NCBI GenBank assembly: GCA_021018995.1
Contig: CM037586.1
Location: forward strand, 10,878,247 to 10,942,246
Source: Chloranthus sessilifolius
Lineage: Eukaryota > Streptophyta > Magnoliopsida > Chloranthales > Chloranthaceae
Direction of reading: 5' to 3'
Length of the DNA: 64,000 nt
Shown piece after piece: positions 22,911 to 34,084 of this stretch. The notes under the pieces were generated by a model. It saw only the letters and a list, made by a program, of their open reading frames with translations. It was not told the DNA's origin and did no database searches. Position 1 is the first letter of the stretch; every line of letters starts with the position of its first letter. Both the position numbers and the translations under genes were made by a program.

Positions 22911-23273
22911 ATGGAGGAGACTGCTAAAAAGCGCGAGCGCCGCTCTCATCGGACGGTCCCTTTTGCGCCTAGCAATGTTGAAATCATCGACCTCGATCCG
23001 ATGATCCTTCCTTCCTGGGGAGAACCATCTAGAAAGAAGGTAAGACGTTCCAAATCTCCTACACTGTGCATCGATACTGATATCGAGATAATTGATGTGG
23101 TTCCGCCACCGTCCCCCCCATCTCCATCTCCTACTTTAGCCTCGCCGCCTCCATCCATACAATCGGCGGTGTCTCATCAATTTCCCCTTGATCTTTGGGA
23201 GAAATTGTTCCCTGTGCCTAAGAACATAAATTTAAGTGAACCTAGGTGGATGGGTCCGCCTAACAACGATTAA
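22911..23273 (+). CDS. A2 ORF: small basic protein with two SUMO-interaction-like motifs
   Basis: This intact 120-codon frame is the only ORF of element A2 and I do not recognise its family. The ATG has a strong plant context (A at -3, G at +4). Two basic patches, KKRERRSHR (residues 6-14) and RKKVRRSK (41-48), look like nuclear localisation signals. Each is followed by a hydrophobic-acidic motif, VEIIDLD (23-29) and IEIIDVV (58-64), matching the SUMO-interacting consensus V/I-x-V/I-V/I plus acidic residues. The two halves look like an internal duplication 35 residues apart. Residues 65-90 are Pro/Ser-rich and the C terminus holds LWEKLFPVP. There is no zinc knuckle, capsid or enzyme motif. 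A nuclear, SUMO-related role is inference; it could also be a decayed gag N terminus. Confidence 0.65.
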   Translation: MEETAKKRERRSHRTVPFAPSNVEIIDLDPMILPSWGEPSRKKVRRSKSPTLCIDTDIEIIDVVPPPSPPSPSPTLASPPPSIQSAVSHQFPLDLWEKLFPVPKNINLSEPRWMGPPNND

Positions 23274-25277
23274 CAGAGTTGGATTCATGTTTAGTTTAGG
23301 ATTTAGGTTTTATTTTATTTTATTTATTTATTTATTTTTTTTATGTTTATTTCTAGCATATTAGTTTTTTTTAGTTTAGGTTGTTTTTAATTCACTAAAA
23401 TAGTGTAACCATATTCCCTTCAATAAATTTTTGGTCATGTTCCAATTTGATGCACATATTCTCTGCACCTGATCTTTGTGTTGAGGTACTTTTCAACAGG
23501 TTTGGGGGTGAGCTACTTATTTCAATCAATGAGGACATTGTAATCTTTAGGTTTGGGGGTATGGTTATCTATTTTGCGTCACTTATATTTTCAAAAAAAA
23601 AAAAAAAAAAAAAAAGAAATTTTTTTATTTTGAAGTCATCATGCACATTATTTTACGATTGTTTTCAAACTTTAGTTGATGATGCATGTGAATTTAATTT
23701 TTAGAATATCGATGTCAGATTTTGAATGCTTGTATCTAGGATAATGAAGCTTAATGTGATATTTTGTGGGTAATTTTGATATTCATGCTTAGAATTTTTA
23801 CACTTATACCAAGCTAAGATTTAGAAATCGATGAACTGTTTTGAACGGTGAATCTTAGGTTCTTAGTGGAGACTAAACCCAGGAAGCTTTAGAGCCAAAT
23901 ATCCGTTGTTGATGAGTGAATACATAAACTCGGAGTTTTCTTTGAATACGAATTATCTTGCAAAATCTCATATATTTTATTTTGACTTGTGACTTTGCAT
24001 GATATTAAATTTATATTATTGTGTTAGAACGTACTGTATATCTACTCAAGACAAATAGGCAAGGTTACCATCTTTTAAGGACATGATTGAAGGCCATCTT
24101 TGGCTCGTTTGTGCTTAAATGCCCCACCTCATATAAATTTATCCTTCTAGTACCCTTTTGAGCCTATTGGAAAATTTACCTTTATACATTCTTTGATAAG
24201 CCACGTTAACCTTTAACCCTTCACCATTTCTGAAAATTCAGGTTTACCCTTCTTATTTCTGAGAAATTAGGAACGAGAGATGAAAATGAACGAAAAGAGA
24301 GTAAGTGGAGAGATCTTTGAGTTGTGGTGTTTATCGAGAGTGTATGGCAAAAATAAAAAAAAGGGGAAAAAAAAAATTGTGAAAAATAATGAAAAATATG
24401 AGGTGCTTCAAAAGAAAAGAAAGTTGAGAAAATAGAAAATATTGAGAAAAATAGTGAGAGATTAGAAAAGAAGAGAAATAGAAAATCAAGTTTGTTTCTT
24501 TTTCGATTTCTAAATTTTGAATCTCAATTCCTTTCTTTTCTTACCCTTTCACGAGCCCCATTACAACCCTACAAAAGACCTTCATGATCCGATCTTGCAC
24601 CGTAATAGCGCCTTGTGGAGAGTAAATATATGATACTTATGACACTTGATATAACATACTTATGATATACAAGTACATTCTTATGAGATTTGATTTTGTT
24701 AATTGATTACATCGTGTTTGATTATCATGTGAGACCTTTTGCTTGTTTTGTATTGATCTCACATATGTGCGAAAGCTTACCCATCATCGGAGTGATTTTA
24801 TTTGAGTATACCTAAAGTGAGGATTGAGTCTGAACAATGAGACGACGGTTTTCCATTTGGACTAGTTCTGAGATGGATGAATCTTGGTTTGGGTATGCAC
24901 ACACTTCACGTTTAGGCATGAATGGATGAGTTGTCTAATAATTTGAGCATTAGATTAATTTGAATGGATACTAGCATGATTGACATGACGTTAATATTTA
25001 AGATTGATGATTCACATATTGAAACAATTAATATTTTTATTTTTGAATAATATATATGTTAAAAAAAATCATGTTTTGAAAACTCAATTTTGCCGATGGT
25101 TTAAAATTTTTGGAAGTTTGTGGGTAACTTCATTGTAAACCCTCAGGAGACACAACTCCTCCACTAGGGATCACCTAGGGGTTTAAAGGCTTGTTGCACA
25201 TGCTAAGTGCAATCGTGTTCCCTACGAAAGTGGCATTTATTTTCTTTAGTTTGCTTTGCTCGAGGACTAGCAAAGTG
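23274..25277 (+). other. A2 non-coding 3' region with PPT-like copies
   Basis: No supported ORF. Polypurine phrases AGGTTTGGGGGT occur at about 23499 and 23550, far upstream of the true PPT. A long poly(A) run lies at about 23593-23614. The region is the reverse-complement relative of 14622-16600 in composite A, so it is a conserved 3' part of this element family. Confidence 0.65.
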
Positions 25278-25291
25278 TAGGTTTGGGGGTG
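25278..25291 (+). other. A2 polypurine tract
   Basis: TAGGTTTGGGGGTG directly abuts the TGATGAG start of the 3' LTR, as expected for the plus-strand primer. Confidence 0.88.
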
Positions 25292-26663
25292 TGATGAGTA
25301 GTAAAATATGATGATATTTCACCCCTAGATACCTATATTTAGCTATTCGATGAAGGCTATCTGATAAGAATTATTAGATTTGAAGTGTTTCAGGTAAATA
25401 CAAGCCAAGTGCAGAAAACAGCCCAAGAATTCTGAAAATAATGTCAAAACACTGCAACTTTGGGTCATCGAGAACTTAATGCAACTTACAGATCAATTTG
25501 GACCTTCAGAATTCCTGAATTATGAAATTGTCAAAACATAAAAGTTGTATATCTTTCTGTCAGCTTTCCAACGGCACAAGAATCGCCTCAATCCGAGTTC
25601 GGGACAGAAAGTTATGGCCAAAATACTGAAGCAGTGTCTGATGTAAAGTTTGGCGAGAATTCACGAAAATCTGGGAGGTCGATGCATCGACCCTATTGGG
25701 TCAATTAATCGACCCTAAATTTTTGAGTTGGAACACCTTTGTGGCTGGGAAACTTCGGCTCTATTTAAAGCAGATCAAACACTTCGAAAAAGAGGAGCAA
25801 GGAATTAGGCAAGAATTAGAGATAGGAATTAGAGGGAGGAATTAGAGGAAATAATTAGAGATTTTTTTAGAGAGAGTTTTTTTTGGAGAGGATTATTTAT
25901 TCATTATTATTTTTGGTTTTAGATCCTCTGAGCATCTTTTTAAAAGTTCTTCTTTTCTCCTTCTAGGGATTGATTTGGGTAGATTGTACTTAGGATTTGC
26001 ACTATCTTTCTTTTACATTCATAGATTGTATTTAGGAAAAGGCATTGTAACCAAAGATTTTTGGAAGAAATAAAAAGAGGAATGACTTTGAATGAACAAG
26101 GAGATCATACACCAAAGATGAGCGGCTAAATCAGTAGATCGGGAAAGATGCGATCCCCAGATAAGTACCCATATTTATGATTAATACCATAGTCTAATGT
26201 TTTTATTGTTTTGATCTACACATCACGAGATACGCTATGCTTCTTACATGACTCATACCGCAATGATAGGCTGAGTCATTGTTTTTAGATAGGGTATGCC
26301 GGATTGATGATCATACTTTATTTCAAATCATTTTTATGAATGAATGATGGTGATGGTGTGAATGATTCTTTAATGAAAGGGGGGTACAAATCTGGGGTAG
26401 CATATTTCTTGATCTTATTTAAATATTATTCTTAGATTCATCAGTAATTAGTTGTTTAGATTAATTTATTTTTCTTGCATTTAGAAAAAGTGATAAATTT
26501 TTGGTTAAATTGAATCTGCCGCTTGGTACTTCATTGGGGATGTTTTTAAATCTCTGAAAGAATTAATTAAAATTCAAGATTTCCCTGTGGGTTCGACACC
26601 CTTGTTCTTGTCATACTGCAATAGATCTTGTGCACTTGCAAGGGTTACATTTAAAATACACCA
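25292..26663 (+). repeat. A2 3' LTR
   Basis: 1372 bases, TGATGAG...ACACCA, followed by the target duplication CATAC. It matches the 5' LTR at high identity by eye. Confidence 0.93.
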
Positions 26664-27067
26664 CATACACCTATCGCGGTGCATGTGCTCAACACACAAG
26701 TGTGAAGAGAGATAAAGGGGTTTAATAACCCTAGATCTCTATCTTAGGTTATTGAGAGAGAAGTAAAGAAGAGAGAGAGAGGAGTAAAGAAGGTGGTTGA
26801 GCAAGGAGTTATTGTGGGTGATTGGAAGGGGGATTCAAAAACTAAAGAGGCCGATTCAACGCGAAGAATCCGTTCAAGCCAAAGCTGGAACCCTATCCTT
26901 TCCAACCACTTTATTTCAAATCAATTTGAGATTGATTAAAGGTAAGATTTTTGTAGTTAAAATGCATGGATTAAAGGGTTAAATTGTAGTTAGAAATAGT
27001 TTAAAATGTGGGATAAGAGCTTAGAAAAATGGAGGAGAAAGTAAGGGAAGAGAAAAAAAGGGTCAAT

Positions 27068-27535
27068 CTGGCAATTTTGATTAATCAAAATTGGGTTTCG
27101 ATTAATCGAAATTGGCTAAGAAGTTGAAAAGTCAGAGGACCCCGATCTCGATTAATCGAATTGAGTTTCGATTAATCGACTTTGGATTTCGATTAATCGA
27201 ATTGGGAATCGATTGATCGACTGGGAACCTACAGTAAACTCCAGTGGAGGAAAGAAAATAGCTTGGAGAAATTGACTAATCGAAATGAGAGTTCGATTAA
27301 TCGATTTAGAAATTCTATTAATCAATTTGGGATCGATTAATCGATTTTGGAAACTCGATTACTCGAATTGAGAATTGACTGGATAGAGTAGAGAATTTTG
27401 ATTAATCGAATTGGGATTCGATTAATCGAATTGAGAATCGATTAATCGATATTGAATTTCGATTAATCGATTTTGAAAATCGATTAATCGAATCAGATTC
27501 GATTAATCGATTTTGGAGTTCGATTAATCGACTGT
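27068..27535. repeat. Array of TCGATTAATCGA motifs in the solo LTR
   Basis: About thirteen copies of ATTAATCGA, most in the palindrome CGATTAATCG, are spaced by 5-60 bases. The array holds the same place in the LTR as the arrays at 54850-55440 (C) and 35697-35935 (D). Confidence 0.9.
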
Positions 27536-30391
27536 GCCAGTTTATGTTGACTTTTGAGTTCGACTTTAAGATTCTTTGAGGGTCTTGGACCTTCTTTATT
27601 ACATCTTTAGTGATGTGTTTCACACGTTATGTGGTCCCATAGGTGGTACGTGTGAGTTTGGGCACAAGGAGCCACGTGGGACCTTGATGCATTGATCAAA
27701 CGAAGACTTGAGGTAGGGAACTCCTTGAACATATACTTTATTTTGCAAGAGCATGTATGTAGTGATATAGATTTAAATTTAAAATATTTTATTGCTTAAA
27801 GAGTGTGGGAAAAGTGTGTGTGTGTATGACATCAATAAAAGTAATCATAATGAGTCATCCCCAGGGGATGAAGAAGTAAGGAGACAAGAGCATCAGGTGT
27901 GATGCAAGTGAGTGGATACATCCCAGGGATGTATCCAAGATTGAATCATGTTTGATAGGGCCTAACTGATATAAGATAGCACATTTACACGGTGAATAAC
28001 TATATGTAAGGTACCAATATTTTTGTTATTTGAGGTATGGGCGGGATATCCGTGACCGATACGTGGCGAATCCAGAGGCTGCCAAGTGAGGCTTATCCGT
28101 ACATAGTAAGCACACCCCAGGGATGTTGATTGAGACTAGTGAAACCCCGCCACCAATCCCCAGGGGAAAGGGGCTTGGGTACTATTTGTATTCCCAGGGA
28201 ATACGTTAAAACTGTCTATATAGATGACGATGATGTGTATCTCATCGGGGCTCGATGCTATATTGCTCGGGGATTACTTAAGTTGAAAGTTTAAGTTTTG
28301 CTTTAGGCCTTTTCAGCATCATTCATGAATAAGTAAAAGACATGAGTAAACTACCAGTAAAACATGAGGTTTTTTTTAACTATTTTTCATCAGTATCTGC
28401 ATAGACACATCATGCGTGGCATATCATGGAATATATGTGAGTGATAATTTATATGTTCAACTGTGTTCTGTTCCCTATTGAGCTAGGATGTAGCTCACCC
28501 TATAGACTATACGTCACAGGTCCACTACTAGTAGCTGCCGAGGCTTCAGGAGACGCTGACCCCGGTGACTCGGACCTAAGACCTGGTGATGAGTTGGAGC
28601 CACCTCCTGAGGATTTCTTCTAGATGACTCCGTTGTGCAGCTTTGAGGGGTTTTGAGAGACTTTGTACGGCTTGGTATGTCAAGCCTTGTTTTGATTAAA
28701 CAATATATATAAATAGATTTGGGATAGTTCTTTTGGGTGAACCATCTGGGATGATTAGCGATCATCGATGGTTCGGATTGGTTCTCCGTTCAAGTAGAAT
28801 CATGAGGGTAGAACTGTATTTTGAGAAATGCTTATATCGTAACTTAATTCCACAGCTTCATTTACTATTTCAATTCAATTCGTTGCTTGATATACCAATG
28901 TCCCAAGTATAGCGAAGGGGCACGGTCAAGATGATTGTGCTGATGGCATGGGTTTCGGGGTGCCAAAATCCGTGCTGTCACAGTAACCCTTGCAAGTGCA
29001 CAAGATCTATTGCAGTATGGCAAGAACAAGGGTGTCGAACCCACAGGGAAAAGTGAATTTTAATTAATTCTTTCAGAGATTTAAAAATATCCCCAAGGAA
29101 GTACCAAAGGGCAGATTCAATTTACCAAAAATTTATTACACTTTTCCTAAATGTAAGAAAAATAAATTAATTAATCTAAACAACTAATTACCGATGAATC
29201 TAAGAACAATAATTAAATGAGATCAAGGAATATGCTACCCCAGATTTGTTCCCCTTTTCTACCATTAAAAACCCACAGTTTCATTAATGCATCATTCACA
29301 CCATCATTCATCTATAAAAATGATTCGAAATAAAATATGATCATCAATCCGGCATACCCTATCTAAAAATAATGACTCAGCCTATCATCGCGGTATGAGT
29401 CATGTAAGAAGCATAACGTATCTCATGATGTTTAGATCACAATAATAAAAATATAATCGCTCTACAGCCTAGATCAATCTGTAGGTCCAGATCTAGCGAT
29501 TACGGCCGTTGATACTCGCAATCAACGGTCATAACAAGCATTCAATATATTTTCAATAACCCAAACTTTTAGCAAAACGATTCCATGATATCAATAAATA
29601 GACTATGGTATTATTCATAAATATGGGTACTTATCTGGGGATCGCATCTTCCCCGATCTATTGATTTAGCCGCTCATATTTGGTGTATGATCTCCTTGTT
29701 CATTCAAAGCCATTCCACTTTTCATTTCTTCCAAAGATCTTTGTTTATAATGCCTTTTCCTAAATACAATCTATACTTTCATGAATGTAAAGGAAAAATA
29801 ATACAAATCTTCGGTACAATCTACCCAGATGAAACCCTAGAAGAAGGAGAAAAGAAGAACCTTTGAAAAGGTGAAAAGAAGTTCTCTAAATTCCCAAAGT
29901 GAAGAGCCTAAAATTGCAAAAAAATATAACAATCCTAATTCCTCCCCTTTTTCTAAAGCCGTAGCCTCCTTTTTATAATGGCCAAACACACCTAAACCTA
30001 ATTGCCTCAATCGATTGAGACAGAAGTCTCAATCGATTGATTTTGAGTTCGAATTTCTTTAGGGCACTTCTGCCTGTATGTGTCAATCGATTGATTTTCT
30101 AGGATTGAATTTTATTCCATCTGTCAATCGATTGACAATGATGCCACAATCGATTGACTCTTCAATGTAAAGTCTCCTTTCTTGATGAAGGTTGATTCTC
30201 TTCTCGGATCTTAATGCTTCTTTGGACCGTTTTGTCCATAGCTCTTTTGTAGCCTTTAATTTCCTTTTTTTATGCTCTTGAATGGTCTAATGGTCAGAAA
30301 CACCTGTAAACATCAAAACCTCACAACAACCATCAGATGCTTTCATCGAACAGCTAAATGTAGGATTTAAGGTGTGAAATATAGTCATATT

Positions 30392-31147
30392 TCAGCACCG
30401 ATCACCGCCCCAAAAGGTCATGATCTCATCTTCAGGCTCATGGGCGGGGGTAGTTTCTTCTTCCCAAATCAGGTCTTGCTAGGTGTTTATTGGTTGGCTA
30501 GGCAAGATATCTTCTTTTCTAGCCATGATAGCGGTCAACAACCTTATTTGATGATCAAGTTCCTCAAGCGACTGGTCATATAATCCAAAATAGTTGACCG
30601 ATTGAGAGATGAATTGTTTTATCATAGTTAAAATTCGGTCTTTTAAATCAAAACTCCATTGTTCTTGCGGAATATAATTTAAACAGTTATCTGTAATATC
30701 TACCCACTGCATCTTTAGATGATTAACTTTCACCCGAGACTGGTTATATAATTTATAATAATTGGTCGATTGAGCGCAGAGTTTTATCACCTCAATTATC
30801 AAATTCTGTACTAAATTAGAAATCCATGGGGATTGTGAATATTGTGAGTCAAACTGAGGTTGGCCAAAAAAATTTAACATATAAAGCTCATTTAATTCAC
30901 AACCTTAATTTGGTTCCCACCAATTAGGATTATTCTCCCCATATTCATCCTATGGGGATTGTGAATATTATGGGTCAAATTGAGGTTGGTCTATAAAATT
31001 TTGCATATATGGTTGATTTAGTTCACAACCATTATTTGGTTCCCACCAATTTGGTATATAATCCCCATATTCTTTCCAATTTTGGTATAGAGTTTCATAA
31101 TTAAACCCATCAAAAAATGAGGGCATTGGTTTTGTGGGAAACTCCAT
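30392..31147 (-). pseudogene. Composite A right internal region: gag-like ORF running through the PPT into the LTR
   Basis: From an ATG at 31147 one frame runs 252 codons to a TGA at 30392-30394, interrupted only by four in-frame stops, each one transition away from a sense codon (TAA or TAG in place of CAA, CAG or TGG). It contains an imperfect direct repeat of about 40 residues built on NWWEPN, GCEL, QPQFD and YSQSP. Near the end it has EDILPSQPIN, which resembles the gag linker REEGRLSSQPINN of the left region. The frame reads through the PPT and ends four codons inside the LTR. No zinc knuckle or capsid core was seen, so it is gag-derived at most in part. The role is unknown. Confidence 0.6.
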
Positions 31148-31149
31148 AT

Positions 31150-32550
31150 CACCTGATCATAAACTAAGAAAATAAAAATACAAACAATAAAACCTAACTA
31201 AATTTAGAAACAAGGGTTGCATACCTTGGTCTCTCGCGGGTGTCCCCTTCGAAGCTTTGGTAGACTCGGACCTCGATCTCCAAATCTGGCAACAAGTAAA
31301 CTATAATTAAAAAATTACTAATAAAAAATAACAAAAAGGCAATAAACCAAACCCTACAAATCCTACAAAAATATAAAATCCTAAACTAGAAATCCTACAA
31401 AAGGTATTAAACTAGAACTAAAAAATTACTAATACAACTAAACTAAAAGAAAATAATCTTTAAGAAACCTACAAATATTAAAAATCCTAAAAATTAAAAA
31501 TTTCAAAATTTACTATTTCAAATTTCAAATTCAAATTCAAAATTCAAATTTCAAAATTGAAATCAAAATTCAAAATCAAAAGTTGAAAATCAAAATCAAG
31601 ATTTGAAATTCAAAATTCAAATTCAATTTAAAAAAAAAAAAAAATTCAAATTCAAATTTCCAATTTTCAAATTCAAATTTAAAATTTAAAATTCAAATTC
31701 AAATTTCAAAATTTAAATTTCAAATTCAAAATTTAAATTTAAAAATCAAATTTAAAATTCAAAATTTGAATTTCAAAATCAAATTCAAATATCAAAATTT
31801 CAAATTCAAAATTTAAAATTTAAAATTCAAAATTCAAATTTAAAATTTAAAATATAAATTTCAAAATCTAAAAGAAAACCTACAAATCCTCTAAATCCTA
31901 ACAAAAATCCTACAAAAGAACAGAAAGGAAAGAAATAAAATCCTACCAATCCTATAACTCATAAAAGGCAATAAACTAAAAGAAAATCCTACAGATCCTA
32001 TAAATTTTAAAAATCCTAAAAGATCTTACAAATCTTAAAAATAGTAAAAAATCTTACAAAAAAAAAGTAAGGAAGAAAAGAAAATCCTACACAAGAAAAG
32101 AAGGAAAGAAAATAAAATCCTACCAATTCAAAACCAAAATCAAAATTTAAATTTCAAAATTCTCAAATTTTGAAGTTCAAATTCAAATTTCAAATTTCGA
32201 ATTTCAAAATCAAAATTCAAAATTCAAAATTTTAAAATTCAAAATTCAAAAATTTAAAATTAAAAATTTAAAATTCAAAATTTAAAATTCGAATTTTGAA
32301 TTTCAAAATTCAAAATTTCAAATTTCAAAATTCAAATTAAAAAATTTAAAATTTTCTAAAAAATTCAAAATTCAAAATTTTAAAAATTTAAAAATTTAAA
32401 AATTCAAAATTTAAATTTCAAAATCTAAAGAAAAAAAACTCCTACAAATCTAAAAAAAAATTCCTAAAAGTTAAAAAAAATAAAAATAATAAAAAATAAA
32501 AAATAAAAATAAAACTACACACTCATAAAAATTAATAAAATTTCGATGTT
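31150..32550 (-). other. Composite A right leader: low-complexity AT-rich repeats
   Basis: This stretch is dominated by TTCAAA/AAATTC strings (31495-31865 and 32130-32420) and repeated CCTACAAATCC / CCTACAAAA units. It corresponds in place to the leader repeats of A2. No ORF is supported. Confidence 0.65.
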
Positions 32551-32568
32551 TCCCCAGCAACGACGCTA
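32551..32568 (-). other. PBS of right internal region, tRNA-Asp type with three changes
   Basis: The minus strand reads TAGCGTCGTTGCTGGGGA against the expected TGGCGCCGTTGCCGGGGA. All three differences are G-to-A or C-to-T transitions, as expected from decay of methylated cytosines. It lies six bases from the LTR. Confidence 0.85.
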
Positions 32569-32574
32569 AAAACT

Positions 32575-34079
32575 TGATCGATTTTAAATTATACCCTTGC
32601 AAGTACACAAGATCTATCGTAGCATGGTGAAATTAAGGGTGTCGAGCCCACAGGGAAGCGTAAAATTTAATTAATTTCTAGAAGCGTCAAACGAACCTAA
32701 GGAAGTACTAAAGGTGAGACCTTTATCACGATAAAAATTAACTACACAAATATAGAAATAAAAAGATCTAAACAAAGCTTAAGCAAGAAAAACAATGAAA
32801 AAAATCAAACAACGATGAAAAGATGATCAAGGAGTCTGCTAACCCTAGATTTATAATTTTTCTACCAACAATCAATCACACATTTTCATGTCAAATTATT
32901 TGCCATATTTAACTATAAGAAAATAAATCGAAAAGAATGTGATTATTGATCCGGCATACCCTATCTAAAAACTATGACTCAGCCTACTGCGGTATGAATC
33001 ATGTAAAAAGCATAGTGTATCTAAAAATTTGAAATCATAGCATTAAGATTTAATCGTGAAAGCTGTACGATTCAATAATTATGACAATAAATATAAATAT
33101 TAACTCTCATTTTACTACAAGCAAAATGATTCGAAAAGAATGTGATTATTGATCCGACATGCCCTATCTAAAAACTATGACTCAGCCTACTGCGGTATGA
33201 ATCATGTAAAAAGCATAGCGTATCTCAAAATTTGAAATTACAGCAGTATGAATCAATTACACGGCCTGAAAGCCGTACGATTCAATATTTGTAAAAAGAA
33301 ATGATTAAATAAAAATAAATTAACTACTTATCTAGGGGTTGCTTCCTCCTTGAATGAACGATTTTAGCCGTTCATCTCCGATCCACACACAAGGCACAGA
33401 TCTAAAACCATTATAAAAATGCTCTTTGATTTATCAAATGCTCAGATTTTTTAAGAAAAGATCCGGAACCTTACAAAGCTTTAGTTCCTAATTACAAACT
33501 AAATTATCTAAAGCCAAAACAAAAACTGAAAAACTAAGGAGAAAAATCTTAAAGAAAAACTACTAAAAATTGGTCAAAAAGGTCAAAAAAACATGCTCAA
33601 ACCTTAAATATTGCTTTGTTTATATAGGGTTCGGATGAAAGAGTTTCCATATATAGGTCAATCGATTGAATTCAAAATTTAAATTTTGGCAGACTCATTT
33701 GAATTTAAATTTCAATCGATTGAAATCTAAATCTCAATCTTTTGGGTTCAAATTCAAATTTATGAGGAAAACAGTTGTCATCCAACTCAATCGATTGATT
33801 TCTAAATTTCAATCGATTGAGCCTGACATGTGACATATCCATTCTCTTGCTTGTGACTAGATCAATCAATTCTTTTCATGGATTTCGATATTTTTGTTGG
33901 CCCTTTGGTCCAATGCTTCCATATTATGTTTAATTATGCTCTTTTATGCCTTTGTAAGATCCAATGGTCACGAACACCTGAAATCACTAAAATTACACAA
34001 CAACCATCAGAATGCTTTCATCGGATGGCCAAATATTGATATTAGGGTGAGAAATATGATCATATTTTGGCATAGATCA
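32575..34079 (-). repeat. Composite A, right (5') LTR
   Basis: The plus strand starts TGATCGATTTTAAA and ends CATAGATCA, about 1.5 kb, and pairs with the left LTR. Four TCAATCGATTG motifs lie at 33658-33825. The target duplication GAAAG follows at 34080. Confidence 0.88.
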
Positions 34080-34084
34080 GAAAG

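Larger units (their letters stand above)
20018..26663 (+). mobile_element. A2: complete non-autonomous LTR retrotransposon (LARD-like)
   Basis: Two LTRs (20018-21345 and 25292-26663) start TGATGAG and end ACACCA. Identical target duplications CATAC flank the element (20013-20017, 26664-26668). A perfect tRNA-Asp PBS follows the 5' LTR and a PPT AGGTTTGGGGGTG precedes the 3' LTR. The 3.95 kb internal region has no gag or pol, only one intact 120-codon ORF. The two LTRs differ at few positions apart from a short deletion near the end of the 5' copy, so this is one of the younger insertions here. It sits inside the family C solo LTR. Confidence 0.92.
19850..28982 (+). mobile_element. Solo LTR of family C, interrupted by element A2
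   Basis: The pieces 19850-20017 and 26669-28982 (about 2.48 kb) match, in reverse orientation, the C 3' LTR at 53392-56018: for example CGAAAAATCACG and ACCTCGGGATCC at the start, and CTGTCACA at the end. The flanking 5 bp are GTAAC on both sides (19845-19849, 28983-28987). No internal region remains, so it formed by recombination between two LTRs. Its first base pair has decayed from TG to TA. Confidence 0.87.
19830..30404 (-). repeat. Composite A, middle LTR, split by a solo LTR of family C
   Basis: The LTR pieces are 19830-19849 and 28983-30404; joined without the duplicated GTAAC they give about 1.44 kb. On the minus strand the LTR starts TGATCGG and ends CGATCA. A PBS lies directly downstream (19806-19823) and a PPT-like CTTTTGGGGCGG directly upstream (30405-30416), so it serves both internal regions. 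Its sequence follows the A2 LTR (25292-26663, reverse complement) far more closely than the outer LTRs. Five or more TCAATCGATTGA motifs lie at 30007-30165. Confidence 0.82.
13092..34079 (-). mobile_element. Composite element A: LTR - internal - LTR - internal - LTR, with nested insertions
   Basis: The outer ends are flanked by identical 5 bp repeats GAAAG (13087-13091 and 34080-34084), so the whole block behaved as one insertion. On the minus strand the order is right LTR (32575-34079), PBS, short internal region, PPT, middle LTR (19830-30404, split by insertions), PBS, gag-bearing internal region, PPT, left LTR (13092-14621). Both PBSs are tRNA-Asp type. The left and right LTRs resemble each other, while the middle LTR resembles the LTR of A2. 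There is no pol in either internal region, so the element depended on enzymes supplied by others. Confidence 0.85.

Noticed and set aside
27402..27623. ORFs rich in SINR/LIES-type peptide repeats (also 54709-54960, 57818-58018)
   Set aside because: They are translations of the TCGATTAATCGA arrays in LTRs or spacer, are short, and share no frame or strand rule with the coding regions.
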